Shown: positions 9,505 through 19,532 of the stretch, piece after piece | How the letters are laid out: each line of letters begins with the position of its first letter | How positions within the stretch are numbered: position 1 is the first letter of the stretch | Source of the DNA: Neoalteromonas facilis | GTDB lineage: Bacteria > Pseudomonadota > Gammaproteobacteria > Enterobacterales > Alteromonadaceae | NCBI RefSeq assembly: GCF_002807665.1 | Contig: NZ_PEAY01000001.1 | Location: forward strand, 992,001 to 1,056,000 | DNA: 64,000 nucleotides | Direction of reading: 5' to 3' | Translations under genes and position numbers: made by a program | Notes under the pieces: generated by a model | Database searches by the model: none | What the model saw: the letters and a program-made list of their open reading frames with translations, nothing else | Told to the model about the DNA's origin: nothing

Positions 9505-10284
9505 TTATGCCTCCCTGTTAATTGTGGAAAGAAAAGCAGCACTTAAAGAACCACCAGATACCTGCTTAAATGCCTCTAAGGTGTCGTCAAAGCGGGTTTC
9601 TCCTCTATCGATAACGGTTACCCGATCGCAAAGCTCTGCAACCTCGTCTAAATGGTGCGTAGAGAAAATGACGGGTACGCCTTGTGATTTAAGACGACGA
9701 ATGAAATTCAACACCGTTTGCGCCGCCATAATATCGAGCCCTGTTGTTGGCTCATCGAGAATAACCACTTCTGGCTGATGAATTACCGCACGCGCAATAT
9801 TGGTTTTTTGTTTCATCCCCGTAGAAAAATTCTCGCTGCGACGATCTAAAAATTCATGCAGCTCTAGCAAATCAGCCAATTCAGTAATCTGCTTATCAAT
9901 TTCACTTTCTGACATGCCGTGTAAACGGCCAAAATAGGCAATATTTTCGCGTCCAGTGAGTCGCCCGTACAAACCTGTAGAACCTGACAAAAAACCAATT
10001 TTTTGGCGTGCAACCAATGGCTTGTCGATCACATCAACACCGTTAATAACAATGCTGCCTTGGTCAGGCTGAAGAGCCGTTGAAAGCATGCGTAGTGTGG
10101 TTGTTTTACCGGCTCCGTTTGGCCCAAGCAAACCGAGTACTTGTCCGCTATCACAATGAAAGCTCACATCCTTCACACTGTGAAAGAAACGCCCTTTCAA
10201 GCGAGGGTCTTGCTTTTCCTGTTCGCTAAGTTTCTTGGGATTCTCCACCGCAAACTTCTTCGCGAGTTGCCGAACTTCTATCAT
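9505..10284 (-). CDS. ABC transporter ATP-binding protein, NatA type
   Basis: A 259-residue nucleotide-binding subunit. Walker A GLLGPNGAGKTTT at residues 51-63, the ABC signature ENFSTGMKQK, Walker B VVILDEPTTGLD and the H-loop STHHLDE are all present. The N-terminus has an extra charged stretch (about residues 14-32) before the NBD beta-strand, as seen in NatA homologues. It is the first gene of the operon with the permease. The upstream spacer to the divergent Yip1 gene is about 150 bp and AT-rich, and should hold both promoters. Confidence 0.88.
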   Translation of the reverse strand: MIEVRQLAKKFAVENPKKLSEQEKQDPRLKGRFFHSVKDVSFHCDSGQVLGLLGPNGAGKTTTLRMLSTALQPDQGSIVINGVDVIDKPLVARQKIGFLSGSTGLYGRLTGRENIAYFGRLHGMSESEIDKQITELADLLELHEFLDRRSENFSTGMKQKTNIARAVIHQPEVVILDEPTTGLDIMAAQTVLNFIRRLKSQGVPVIFSTHHLDEVAELCDRVTVIDRGETRFDDTLEAFKQVSGGSLSAAFLSTINREA

Positions 10285-10441
10285 TCCATTGTCCTTTTAG
10301 TTGAATAGACACTGAGTTTTTCAGCCTAATAGTCTTTTGATTTTTATTTTTATTACATTTTTTTCAAAAGAATTTGAATCTTATAGCCGCGTTGTAATAA
10401 CGTAAACAGCAAATAATTAATTGTCCGCAAGGAAGTACGCA

Positions 10442-11149
10442 ATGAGCCAAGTATCTAACCCACTACAAGCCTGTAGTGAAATATTCTTCAAACCTAATGG
10501 TGTTTTCGCCGCGATTAATGTTAAACACAATTGGTCGTGGTTGCCGTTTATTCTAGTCATCGCGATGGCCGTGATCCCATCCTACTTATACTTCAACTTT
10601 GTCGATTTCGAATGGTATAAAGACCTGATCATCCAATCAACCTATGCCGATGCTAGTCCGAATGAACAAAACATGGTTCGCTCTAGCATGACGCCTCAGG
10701 GACTGACTATTTTCTCAACCCTTGGTGGTTTAGTTGGATACCTTTTGATCAATGCTGTGCTTGCGACTTACCTGAATTTGATGACACGCAACGATGAAAG
10801 CAACACCAATGGATTTACTGATTGGTATGGTTTCACTTGGTGGGTCAGTATGCCTGTTATCTTTTCGGCGTTGGTGGCACTTTTCGTCATAGCATTCGCT
10901 ACCGACCACCAGTTGTCACCGGTTAGCCTCAGCCCAACATCATTAGCCTTTTTGCTGGGCATGAATATGGATTCGGACTGGTTTGGCTTGGCTCAGACAG
11001 TACGACTGGAAAGCTTCTGGACGATTTATTTGATGACTGTTGGGATTAGCCAATGGACCAGTTTTAATACGCAAAGAGCATTGATCACTGCATCAATACC
11101 CTATGCATTACTTTGGTCTATTTGGACTGTTTCTATTATCCTGTTTTAA
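10442..11149 (+). CDS. Yip1-domain integral membrane protein
   Basis: A 235-residue protein with a Yip1-family layout: a short cytoplasmic N-terminus (NPLQACSEIFFKPNGVFAAI) and five hydrophobic segments. I start at the ATG at 10442, preceded by AAGGAAG at good spacing, rather than at an upstream TTG (10421). Its 3' end overlaps the convergent DUF3025 gene by 4 bases. Function in bacteria is unknown; no enzymatic motif is visible. Confidence 0.75.
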   Translation: MSQVSNPLQACSEIFFKPNGVFAAINVKHNWSWLPFILVIAMAVIPSYLYFNFVDFEWYKDLIIQSTYADASPNEQNMVRSSMTPQGLTIFSTLGGLVGYLLINAVLATYLNLMTRNDESNTNGFTDWYGFTWWVSMPVIFSALVALFVIAFATDHQLSPVSLSPTSLAFLLGMNMDSDWFGLAQTVRLESFWTIYLMTVGISQWTSFNTQRALITASIPYALLWSIWTVSIILF

Positions 11150-12006
11150 TGCTCTACAGGCTGCGTAGTGAATTGCCTGCGCGGCCTGAACACCTCTTTA
11201 TTCGCGTAAAATAACGGTGTTTGATTGTCTGCCCAGCCTGGGATACCTAATAGTGGCAATGGCTTTAAACGCTGCTTTTGTTCAAATACTTGCTCCGTCT
11301 TCAACGTCTTGAGTAATCCTGTATCCAGCTCATCAAACGTATCGGCAAAACTAGGCTTTAACGTTAACGTTGGCTGTGTAACCTGACACCATTTAGCGGT
11401 CAATTGTGGATAGGGGGATAACAACATCTCAAGATTGGCGTGCCCAAATATCACAGGGCGAATGCGTTCTTCCCATAGCCCACGCTTTTCATACAAAGCC
11501 GAGTGCCAATCATGCAGTTTGAGATCAGATATCACGCCTTCAGGGTCAGACTCTTTGCTGACTAAAATTAACCCGCATTCATCAAAGTGAGTCAGTCGAT
11601 TTCGCCTAGGTGTTCTCGGATGAACCCCAGATGACTGAATATCCTCCATATGCCAGGCATTTAACGCCTTTTTGGTAGACGGAAATTGTAGCCATATCAA
11701 CCCGTTAAAGAAATCATGCCAACTGCCTTCTCGGGTTGGAATAACGCCATCTTGTGCAATAATTTCTTCGTAATAGCGCGTATCATTGGCAAACTTGCTT
11801 TGCGGTTCAAAGCGATAGATTGGCTGTTTAACATAGTGCGCAGCCAATTGATTCAGTAAAGCTGCGGTTGAAAGTCGAGTGAACGCATATCGAGGCAAGT
11901 CAAATAGCGCTGATAACTCTGCCAAATAAGGGCCTTTGAGCGCCATATTGTCAAAGTCTGCCCACTGAAGCTCATGGGTGAATTGTTGTTTTATAGTTGT
12001 CTGCAC
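11146..12006 (-). CDS. DUF3025 domain-containing protein
   Basis: A 286-residue soluble protein without a signal peptide. The central GSWHDFFNGLIWLQFPSTKK and the DECGLILVS segments match DUF3025, a proteobacterial family of unknown function. It is transcribed away from the M28 peptidase gene and converges with the Yip1 gene, whose stop overlaps its own. Nothing in the sequence shows catalytic residues with confidence. Confidence 0.75.
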   Translation of the reverse strand: MQTTIKQQFTHELQWADFDNMALKGPYLAELSALFDLPRYAFTRLSTAALLNQLAAHYVKQPIYRFEPQSKFANDTRYYEEIIAQDGVIPTREGSWHDFFNGLIWLQFPSTKKALNAWHMEDIQSSGVHPRTPRRNRLTHFDECGLILVSKESDPEGVISDLKLHDWHSALYEKRGLWEERIRPVIFGHANLEMLLSPYPQLTAKWCQVTQPTLTLKPSFADTFDELDTGLLKTLKTEQVFEQKQRLKPLPLLGIPGWADNQTPLFYANKEVFRPRRQFTTQPVEH

Positions 12007-12074
12007 TCACTAAATCTCTATACTGCAAGGGCTAAACTATAAAACAATCAATAAAACCAGAAAAGATCCTCATC

Positions 12075-13724
12075 ATGAAACTACACATGCTTACACTTGC
12101 CCTTTCGGCAGCATTGGCCTTAAGTGCATGTTCAGACAATAACAAAACGCCCGAAAAAGTCGTTGAGCAATCCGCCAGCAGCAATTTCGATAGTGTCTAC
12201 ACCAATATCAGTGAAGACGCTTTAAAGTTACACACCAAAACCTTGGCATCAGACGAGTTTGAAGGCCGACTGCCTGCCACTGAAGGCGAAAAGAAAACCC
12301 TAGACTATTTAGTCAGTGAATTTAAAAAGGCCGGTTTGCAGCCGGGTAACGGTGATAGTTATCTGCAGCCTGTTGAACTGATCCAAATTACCGCTGATCC
12401 AGAGATGACCCTATCCATTGGCGAAAACCAATTTGTATACAAACAAGACATGGTTGCGTCATCGAAACGCGAGCAAGATGAAATCAGCTTAGAAAATTCC
12501 GAGTTAGTGTTTGTCGGTTATGGGGTTAATGCGCCAGAGTACGATTGGAACGACTACGAAGGACTGGATGTCGCAGGCAAAACCGTCGTTATTTTAGTTA
12601 ATGACCCAGGTTTTGAGAATCCTGAGTCGGGCAAGTTTCAAGGCACAACTATGACCTACTACGGTCGTTGGAGCTATAAATATGAAGAAGCCAGCCGACA
12701 AGGAGCAGCAGGCGCGTTGATTGTGCATGAAACGGCACCAGCGTCCTATGGCTGGTCTGTAGTGGCTAACAGCTGGTCTGGCCCTCAATATGGCTTACCG
12801 TCTGCCGACAAGGGTGCAAGCCGCGTTGCAGTAGAAGGTTGGTTATCATTAGACGCTGCAACAAAAGTATTTAGCGATGCTGGTTTCGATTTTGCGGCAG
12901 AAAAAGCCAAAGCGATGCAAGGCCCTTATAATCAAGCGCTTCCAATCGCTGCCAATATAACGGTCAAGAGTACGATCCAACACTCAGAAAGCTACAATGT
13001 CATTGCGACCGCACCGGGCACCGATGCGCCAGATGAACACATTATCTATACCTCTCATTGGGATCATTTAGGTAAAGACGAAAGTAAAGAAGGCGATCAG
13101 ATTTATAATGGCGCGCACGACAACGCCACAGGTACTGCGGCAAGTTTAGTCATGGCTAAAGCGTTTGCTGATTTAAACCCCAAACCTAAGCGTTCAGTGA
13201 GCTTCCTTATTGTAACGGCAGAAGAGCAAGGTTTACTGGGTAGTAAATATTATGCTGAGAACCCTGTCATTCCGCTGGATAAAACCGTTGCCAATATCAA
13301 TATGGATGCCATGAATGTGCTAGGCAGAACCAAAGACATTTCAGTGATTGGTATGGGAAAATCTGACTTAGAAACCTATTTACAAGCGGCCGCAGATAAA
13401 CAAGGTCGAGTTTTGACCCAAGAGGGCCGACCTGAAGCCGGTTATTACTACCGCTCAGATCACTTCAGTTTCGCCAAAGTAGGTGTTCCAGCACTTTACG
13501 CTAAAGGTGGCGATCAACCGATTGACGAAGCGACTGCAGACTACCGCAAACGCGCGAGTGTTATTGTGACAGGTTGCTACCACCAAGTCTGTGACCAATT
13601 CCGCGAGAATTGGGACTTTGGTGGTATCGTTGAAGACACACAACTGTTATTTGATGTAGGTTATGCCATCAGTACAACAGATGCTTGGCCTCAATGGAGC
13701 AAAACCAGCGAATTTCAGCGTTAG
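12075..13724 (+). CDS. M28 family zinc metallopeptidase, lipoprotein with PA domain
   Basis: A 549-residue exported peptidase, likely an aminopeptidase. A lipoprotein signal ends LALSAC, with the Cys at about residue 19. A PA-like insert lies at about residues 120-250 (SELVFVGYGVNAPEYDW, GAAGALIVHE). The catalytic domain shows the M28 metal ligands in order: HWDHLG (about 328), AHDNATG (about 350), AEEQGLLGS (about 385), the Asp in NINMDAMN, and SDHFSF (about 462). It stands alone, divergent from the DUF3025 gene, with a strong terminator after it. Confidence 0.9.
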   Translation: MKLHMLTLALSAALALSACSDNNKTPEKVVEQSASSNFDSVYTNISEDALKLHTKTLASDEFEGRLPATEGEKKTLDYLVSEFKKAGLQPGNGDSYLQPVELIQITADPEMTLSIGENQFVYKQDMVASSKREQDEISLENSELVFVGYGVNAPEYDWNDYEGLDVAGKTVVILVNDPGFENPESGKFQGTTMTYYGRWSYKYEEASRQGAAGALIVHETAPASYGWSVVANSWSGPQYGLPSADKGASRVAVEGWLSLDAATKVFSDAGFDFAAEKAKAMQGPYNQALPIAANITVKSTIQHSESYNVIATAPGTDAPDEHIIYTSHWDHLGKDESKEGDQIYNGAHDNATGTAASLVMAKAFADLNPKPKRSVSFLIVTAEEQGLLGSKYYAENPVIPLDKTVANINMDAMNVLGRTKDISVIGMGKSDLETYLQAAADKQGRVLTQEGRPEAGYYYRSDHFSFAKVGVPALYAKGGDQPIDEATADYRKRASVIVTGCYHQVCDQFRENWDFGGIVEDTQLLFDVGYAISTTDAWPQWSKTSEFQR

Positions 13725-13749
13725 CAACAGCTAATTCAGCATCATCGAC

Positions 13750-13779
13750 AGCCGGTTTCACTCTGAAACCGGCTTTTTT
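13750..13779 (+). terminator. Rho-independent terminator of the M28 peptidase gene
   Basis: GCCGGTTTCA (13751-13760), three-base loop, TGAAACCGGC (13764-13773), then six Ts. Confidence 0.9.
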
Positions 13780-13940
13780 ATATGTTATCCAAAAAAGCGC
13801 TTGCAATTTATCCTCACAATGGCACATTCCATGGTGTGCTTAAAAAATAAAAACAAAAAGCACCGTTAGGTACCGCAAGTCCCCTACCTTGGGCATCGAC
13901 AGAAATCCCGACAATTGAACTAAAAGAGAGAACGCATTAT

Positions 13941-15608
13941 ATGTGTGGTATTTTCGGTATCCTGGATATCAAAACAGATCCCATTGAGCTTCGCAGCAAA
14001 GCGCTCGAACTCACTAAATTACTTCGTCACCGCGGCCCTGATTGGTCAGGCGTATGGAATGACGATAACGCCATCTTGTGCCACGAACGTCTTGCGATTG
14101 TTGACGTCGATACTGGCGCTCAGCCGTTAGTTAGCCCTAACGAGAATAATATCTTGGCGGTCAATGGTGAGATCTATAACCACAAAGCACTGGCAGCTGA
14201 ACTCACCAGCGATTACCAATTCAAAACGCGTTCAGATTGTGAAGTGATTTTACCCTTGTACGCGAAACACGGCGTTAACTTCGTCGATAAACTCAATGGC
14301 ATGTTTGCGTTTGTCCTGTACGACAAAACTGAAAATGCCTATCTGATTGCACGCGACCATATGGGGATCATCCCGCTATACACGGGTTATGACGAGTATG
14401 GTAATTTTTATGTTGCGTCAGAAATGAAAGCCTTAGTGCCGGTGTGTAAAACCGTGCAAGAGTTTCCTCCAGGTCATTACTTGTGGAGTAAAACAGGCGA
14501 GCTGAAGAAGTACTACCAGCGCGACTGGATGGATTACGAAAACGTTAAAGATAACACTACTGACTTGGAAGAACTGAAACACGCATTTGAAAAAGCGGTA
14601 AAGTCACATCTAATGTCTGACGTACCGTATGCGGTTTTACTTTCGGGTGGCTTGGATTCCTCGCTCGTTTCGGCTGTTGCTGCACGATACGTAGCCAAGC
14701 GTGTGGAAGATAACGACAACTCAGATGCCTGGTGGCCTCGATTGCATTCATTTGCAGTGGGCTTAGAAGGTGCACCGGATTTAGTCGCAGCACAGAAGGT
14801 TGCCGATATGATAGGCACCGTGCATCACGAAATTCACTTTACCATTCAAGAAGGTTTAGACGCCATTCGTGACGTTATCTACCAACTTGAAACCTATGAT
14901 ACAACGACCATCCGAGCGGCCACGCCGATGTACTTGATGACGCGTAAAATCAAGGCTATGGGGATTAAAATGGTCTTATCAGGTGAAGGCTCAGATGAAA
15001 TTTTTGGCGGCTATTTGTATTTCCACAAAGCACCAAACGCCAAAGAGTTCCATGAAGAAACCGTACGCAAATTAGACCGCTTACATATGTTTGACTGCGC
15101 AAGAGCAAACAAGGCAACGTCAGCTTGGGGCGTAGAGGCACGTGTTCCGTTCCTCGACAAGGAGTTTATGGACGTAGCTATGCGCATCAACCCTCAGGAT
15201 AAGATGTGTACCGATGGACGCATGGAAAAGTGGATTTTGCGTAAAGCCTTTGATGACGGTTCAACATTGCCGGCTGAAGTATTATGGCGCCAAAAAGAGC
15301 AATTTGGTGATGGTGTGGGATATTCGTGGATTGATTCAGTGAAAGACTTTGTTGATACACAAGTGACCGACCAACAGCTAGCAACTGCAGAGTTCCGTTT
15401 TCCAATCAATACGCCAGACACTAAGGAAGGCTACTACTACCGCACCATCTTTGAGGGTTACTTCCCACAAGAAAGTGCTGCGAAATGTGTACCCGGCGGC
15501 AAGTCAATTGCTTGTAGTACCGTTGAAGCGCTGGAATGGGATGCTAGCTTTAAAGCTATGGCTGACCCATCAGGGCGTTCCATGATTGATGTTCACGGTA
15601 AGAAGTAA
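13941..15608 (+). CDS. asnB: Asparagine synthase (glutamine-hydrolysing) AsnB
   Basis: Makes asparagine from aspartate, ATP and glutamine in the cytoplasm. The class II amidotransferase domain begins directly with the nucleophile Cys2 (MCGIFGI), so the start is certain. RHRGPD and the NGEIYNH segment bind glutamine. The synthase domain carries the PP-loop LSGGLDSSLV near residue 234 and SGEGSDEIFGGY. The 555-residue length equals E. coli AsnB (554). It is monocistronic, with about 215 bp before it and a strong terminator after it. Confidence 0.97.
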   Translation: MCGIFGILDIKTDPIELRSKALELTKLLRHRGPDWSGVWNDDNAILCHERLAIVDVDTGAQPLVSPNENNILAVNGEIYNHKALAAELTSDYQFKTRSDCEVILPLYAKHGVNFVDKLNGMFAFVLYDKTENAYLIARDHMGIIPLYTGYDEYGNFYVASEMKALVPVCKTVQEFPPGHYLWSKTGELKKYYQRDWMDYENVKDNTTDLEELKHAFEKAVKSHLMSDVPYAVLLSGGLDSSLVSAVAARYVAKRVEDNDNSDAWWPRLHSFAVGLEGAPDLVAAQKVADMIGTVHHEIHFTIQEGLDAIRDVIYQLETYDTTTIRAATPMYLMTRKIKAMGIKMVLSGEGSDEIFGGYLYFHKAPNAKEFHEETVRKLDRLHMFDCARANKATSAWGVEARVPFLDKEFMDVAMRINPQDKMCTDGRMEKWILRKAFDDGSTLPAEVLWRQKEQFGDGVGYSWIDSVKDFVDTQVTDQQLATAEFRFPINTPDTKEGYYYRTIFEGYFPQESAAKCVPGGKSIACSTVEALEWDASFKAMADPSGRSMIDVHGKK

Positions 15609-15611
15609 AAT

Positions 15612-15641
15612 CAAAAAACCTCGCAGAAGCGAGGTTTTTTT
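15612..15641. terminator. Bidirectional terminator after asnB
   Basis: AAAAACCTCGC (15614-15624), loop AGAA, GCGAGGTTTTT (15629-15639) with further Ts. It serves asnB and the convergent gene ending at 15642. Confidence 0.9.
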
Positions 15642-16538
15642 TTACTCTTCGGTAGTAACGTCTATCCACAGCGAAGTGTTATCCAAAGGTGTTTCTTCAC
15701 TCAACAAGGGATTATCTAACCTAAAAATGGTACGTTCATGCAAATTAAAGGTCTCAACCAATGTTTGATAATGCTGTTGGAACAAGGCGTCATACGAGCC
15801 ATCATCTAATGCGCGCTGCAACCCCGTTTCAAGAAGCTTCGCCAAGGTCGGGTTTGAACGATTAACGAAAAAATACATGGCAGAGGGATATTGAATTGCC
15901 AATGTGTTCTCAAGCACGATATCGGGATCTAACGATGGCATTTCAAGTTCATTGGCTACTTCTACAACAGAACGCGGAAAGAAGTCAGCTTGGAACCGAC
16001 TTAACATCGCAAAGTTATCCAAGTATTCCGTCGCTGTCTCCACGTCAAAACCATTTGACTGAAGTATCTTGGTATCTGGCCAATCTTCCCCTTGTACCGG
16101 TATGTATTTTTGCAGTTCAGCAAATGACGAGATAGCCGAGAATGCTTGTTGTTTATCGCGATGGATCAGAAAGACGCGCAATCCAATTAACCCTTTAAAA
16201 ATAGGAATGCGAATTGGAATTAGGTCTTTTTCACGTTGCTCGTCAGTCATGCTCCAGACAACATTGACAGAGCGGTTTTCACGCAACTGTCTAAGGGCTT
16301 TACCTTGGAGCATGATCCTGTCGGATGGCATTATTTGATAACGAACACCGGTTTTATCTAATGCCAGCGCCAAAAGCGCGATGGGGTAATCATTACGTAA
16401 GTCACCTTCATTCAGCGCTCTGGGATATTTGATATTCCACACTGCTGCATGGCTAACGGCAATGTTGAGGCTTAATACTAGCCCAAATACCAATTTTGAC
16501 ACTCTTGCGAGCGATAATAACCGCATAGCGTTATTCAC
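15642..16538 (-). CDS. Periplasmic substrate-binding-like protein (SBP_bac_3-like)
   Basis: A 298-residue exported protein. The signal peptide ends near SLNIAVSHA; an internal ATG at 16526 also gives a good signal start, whereas the longest frame uses GTG at 16538, overlapping the upstream stop. The mature part resembles amino-acid-type periplasmic binding proteins (AELQKYIPVQGEDWPDTKIL; LQRALDDGSYDALFQQHYQ near the C-terminus), but no ABC permease or ATPase is nearby. Such orphan family members are common in Alteromonadales. It may act as a sensor or scavenger; its ligand is unknown. Confidence 0.65.
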   Translation of the reverse strand: MNNAMRLLSLARVSKLVFGLVLSLNIAVSHAAVWNIKYPRALNEGDLRNDYPIALLALALDKTGVRYQIMPSDRIMLQGKALRQLRENRSVNVVWSMTDEQREKDLIPIRIPIFKGLIGLRVFLIHRDKQQAFSAISSFAELQKYIPVQGEDWPDTKILQSNGFDVETATEYLDNFAMLSRFQADFFPRSVVEVANELEMPSLDPDIVLENTLAIQYPSAMYFFVNRSNPTLAKLLETGLQRALDDGSYDALFQQHYQTLVETFNLHERTIFRLDNPLLSEETPLDNTSLWIDVTTEE

Positions 16539-16965
16539 CCATCGTCGAGCAAATATCTTCTATTGCTCTTTCTTCCTCATCAATTACAGAGACAATAATA
16601 TCGAAACCGAACTCACCGCCCTTCTCAACGGTATACGACGTAGAGCAGGTCAAACAGACGTCATTTTGACGATTCTTAATGTCCCAGTTCACTTTAGCAA
16701 ATAAAACACTGTCAGAGAGTTTCATCGCGTGAACTATATTGGCTTCGTGTTGAATGGCGTTCGCTTGCTGGCATCGCTCAAACAGCTTAGCCAAACGTTG
16801 TGTAACTTCTTCGGTAGTAGAACAAATCGTTTTGTCTTCGTTAGACACAAACACACAAGGAACATGATAAAAAGCCAGTAATTCACTGAGTGATACTTCA
16901 CTCATCGCGCCACTTAACGCTTTGAAGAAATTGTCGAGCGCCAGCTCGTCTTGGGGATCAATCAC
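16531..16965 (-). CDS. Small NTF2-like fold (SnoaL-like) protein
   Basis: A 144-residue cytoplasmic protein starting with GTG, three bases after the queE stop and overlapping the next gene by 8 bases, so the three genes are probably co-transcribed. The pattern of an N-terminal helix, LLAFYHVPCVFVS, and later strand-rich text (VLFAKVNWDI, CLTCSTSYTVEK) resembles NTF2/SnoaL-like folds. No function can be assigned. A link with queuosine synthesis is not supported beyond position. Confidence 0.5.
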   Translation of the reverse strand: MIDPQDELALDNFFKALSGAMSEVSLSELLAFYHVPCVFVSNEDKTICSTTEEVTQRLAKLFERCQQANAIQHEANIVHAMKLSDSVLFAKVNWDIKNRQNDVCLTCSTSYTVEKGGEFGFDIIVSVIDEEERAIEDICSTMGE

Positions 16966-16967
16966 TT

Positions 16968-17642
16968 TTATTCTATTCCCAAATACTTATGTGTTTGTAA
17001 CGATAGCCGCCAGTTTCGTTGTATACAAGTGCTGATTGCTAATTCTGTCGCACGAGGCTTCTGCGAAATGGGCTGCAAACTTACACATACGCCCGGCTTG
17101 TGAGGGTGTGTCTGCAACAATGCGTCTAATTCATCAATATGCTTTTGCATCGCAATCGGGTGCTTAATTTCATCAGCTCGCGCCATCGCACTTTTCAAAA
17201 TAGGGAACCCTCCAGGCATATCTACTTTAGGCGAAACGGTGACCCATGTTTTATCTGAGCACTTAATTTCATACGTGCCGCTAGTCTCAATTTGGGTTTG
17301 GTATCCCGCATCATGCAACGTATTTGTAAACTCGCGAAGGTCGTACATACAAGGCTCTCCTCCGGTTATTACAACATGCTTGGCGGTATAACCTTGTTCA
17401 TTGAACAAGCTAATAATATCGGCAACCGCCATGGCAGCAAATGATTGCTGATCGCTTGTCTTGGCCATCATATCCTTAATTGGAATCCGGTCTGACTCTT
17501 CAACAACCCACGTATGCTGTGTATCACACCATGGGCATCCGACCGGGCACCCTTGCAGTCTGACAAATATCGAGGGGACCCCAGTGTAGCTACCCTCTCC
17601 TTGGATAGTCTCAAATATTTCATTTACGTTTAACATAGGCAC
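16968..17642 (-). CDS. queE: 7-carboxy-7-deazaguanine synthase QueE
   Basis: Radical SAM enzyme that makes 7-carboxy-7-deazaguanine, a precursor of preQ0 and queuosine in tRNA. The cluster motif CPVGCPWC (Cys32, Cys36, Cys39) has the CxxxCxxC spacing, preceded by FETIQGEG typical of Que[14 protein letters not shown] provides the GGEP SAM contact. Length 224 is normal. It is divergent from queC, with only about 90 bp between, so both probably share a control region. Confidence 0.94.
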   Translation of the reverse strand: MPMLNVNEIFETIQGEGSYTGVPSIFVRLQGCPVGCPWCDTQHTWVVEESDRIPIKDMMAKTSDQQSFAAMAVADIISLFNEQGYTAKHVVITGGEPCMYDLREFTNTLHDAGYQTQIETSGTYEIKCSDKTWVTVSPKVDMPGGFPILKSAMARADEIKHPIAMQKHIDELDALLQTHPHKPGVCVSLQPISQKPRATELAISTCIQRNWRLSLQTHKYLGIE

Positions 17643-17731
17643 TTGATTACATAATCTATACTTGGGATTTTAACAGGGATCACATACACTTCGCGCGTAA
17701 TATTTCAGCCAATAGAGGAATTTCATCAACG

Positions 17732-18421
17732 ATGTCCGAAACAACACATGCACAGCCCCATACACCGAATGACATAGCAGTCGTTGTTTACTCTGGCGGT
17801 ATGGATTCATTCACCGTATTACACAAAGCATTGCGTTTGCATCAGAAAGTTGCTGCTGTTTCATTCAATTATGGTCAGCGACATAGCAAAGAATTGGTTG
17901 TCGCGGCGAAAGTATGTGAATCTCTTGGCGTTGAGCACAAGGTTGTTGACGTGACCAGTATCAATCAGTTGCTCGCAGGCTCAGCACTCACATCTGATAT
18001 TGAAGTGCCAGAAGGTCACTATGAAGAGCCTTCCATGCAGCAGACCGTAGTGCCAAACCGCAATATGATTTTACTCTCTTTGGCTGTAGGTTACGCCGTC
18101 TCCTTAGAAGCATCTAAAGTTTACTACGGTGCCCATTCCGGTGATCACGCAATATACCCAGATTGTCGCCCCCTATTCGTCGAAAAGATGAATGACGTAT
18201 GCCAAATTGCTAATTATCAACCTGTAGAGATCGTGACACCTTATTTGCATGATAGTAAGTCTGAGATTTTGAAAGACGGTTTATCTATGGGTCTTGATTA
18301 TTCGTCAACCTGGACCTGTTACAACGGTCGGGAAAAAGCCTGTGGCAAATGTGGCGCCTGTCAGGAGCGCTTAGAAGCATTCAGTGACAATCACGCGACC
18401 GATCCACTCGAATATGAATAG
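17732..18421 (+). CDS. queC: 7-cyano-7-deazaguanine synthase QueC
   Basis: Converts 7-carboxy-7-deazaguanine to preQ0 using ATP and ammonia. PP-loop SGGMDS at residues 21-26; [10 protein letters not shown] and VPNRNM are typical; the C-terminal zinc site is C-x7-C-x2-C-x2-C (around [16 protein letters not shown]). The N-terminal dozen residues are a non-conserved extension. It stands divergent from queE and ends before a bidirectional terminator. Confidence 0.95.
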   Translation: MSETTHAQPHTPNDIAVVVYSGGMDSFTVLHKALRLHQKVAAVSFNYGQRHSKELVVAAKVCESLGVEHKVVDVTSINQLLAGSALTSDIEVPEGHYEEPSMQQTVVPNRNMILLSLAVGYAVSLEASKVYYGAHSGDHAIYPDCRPLFVEKMNDVCQIANYQPVEIVTPYLHDSKSEILKDGLSMGLDYSSTWTCYNGREKACGKCGACQERLEAFSDNHATDPLEYE

Positions 18422-18480
18422 TGAAAATATCACGGTCATTCAGATGTGAATCACTAAGGCTCTAATGAAAGCTTAGATAT

Positions 18481-18514
18481 AAAAAAGGCAAGACCAACGT
18501 CTTGCCTTTCTTTT
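18481..18514. terminator. Terminator between queC and the LysR regulator gene
   Basis: GGCAAGAC (18487-18494), loop CAAC, GTCTTGCC (18499-18506), flanked by A- and T-rich runs; serves both convergent genes. Confidence 0.85.
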
Positions 18515-18526
18515 AACCAGTAACGT

Positions 18527-19453
18527 TTATTTTTGGCTATCAGTAATAAAATACGACAACTCTTTAATGCAATGGCGCAACACTGGGTTCAAACGTGTGT
18601 TCTTGCCATTCATAATGAATAACTCATGGGAAAATTTAAACAATTCTCCATTGGCAATCGGCACCAAACCTAAACTCGCGCCCTGCTCTTTACGCATATA
18701 ATCGGGTAACAAGCCGACATATTCACCTGTCATTATGGCAGACATACACGCGTCGTAAGAATCAGAAAATGTCTGGATGGCTAACCGTCTTTCGTCTTCA
18801 ATATAGTTCGCCGAAGACAAACCACTAATACCGATAGCAGCGTAATCTTCAATACGTATATCTTTAGGCAATGGGCAATCGCGGTATTTCGCTAGAGGAT
18901 GCGTGGGAGCGCAGTACAAGCGCCCGTCACATGTGGTACCGGTTGGATGAAAGGTCACGGACTCAGGCTTAACCATATCATAGGTTGAAACGACTAAGTG
19001 ACATTCACCAGATACAGCAACGTGCTCAACTTCATTGTACAAGCGAGTTTGAATATTGACGTGAATGTCGTCAAATTTCTTCATTGTACTCTTAACCGCT
19101 TTACTGATGGCTAATTGCATTGAAAGCGGCAGCCCTGCCATCATAACGATGGTGATATGGCCCGAGTAATCATCATGCAGACTTTTAAGGTTAAATACGA
19201 AGTTATCAAATGCGTTGAATATACGTTTGGTTTCCTGAAAAACCATCTCGCCTTCCTTGGTCATTTGAAAACCGCCACGCCCACGATGACAAAGTACTAA
19301 ATCTAGGCGTTCTTCGAGCTTTTTAATCGCCGCACTAATATTGGGGCGTTGCATACGTAGCACGGGTTCAGCAGCAGTAAAGCCATTACAACTCGCGACG
19401 GCATAAAAAACCCGCAACAATTTAATGTCAGATTCCTGAAGACGGTTTAACAT
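18527..19453 (-). CDS. LysR family transcriptional regulator
   Basis: A 308-residue regulator: N-terminal winged helix-turn-helix at about residues 8-66 (FYAVASCNGFTAAEPVLRMQ, then RPNISAAIKKLEERL), and a C-terminal effector domain related to periplasmic binding proteins. The second position of the HTH has ASCNGFTAAE, where most relatives have AxxGSFxxAA; still a normal LysR pattern. It has no divergent partner gene in close contact, so its target is unknown. Confidence 0.88.
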   Translation of the reverse strand: MLNRLQESDIKLLRVFYAVASCNGFTAAEPVLRMQRPNISAAIKKLEERLDLVLCHRGRGGFQMTKEGEMVFQETKRIFNAFDNFVFNLKSLHDDYSGHITIVMMAGLPLSMQLAISKAVKSTMKKFDDIHVNIQTRLYNEVEHVAVSGECHLVVSTYDMVKPESVTFHPTGTTCDGRLYCAPTHPLAKYRDCPLPKDIRIEDYAAIGISGLSSANYIEDERRLAIQTFSDSYDACMSAIMTGEYVGLLPDYMRKEQGASLGLVPIANGELFKFSHELFIMNGKNTRLNPVLRHCIKELSYFITDSQK

Positions 19454-19532
19454 GGTGCACCATTTTTATAGGTATAGTTATTGATACGCTTTCTTATAGT
19501 AGGCAAGCCAGAACGCAAATACAACGGTTAAT

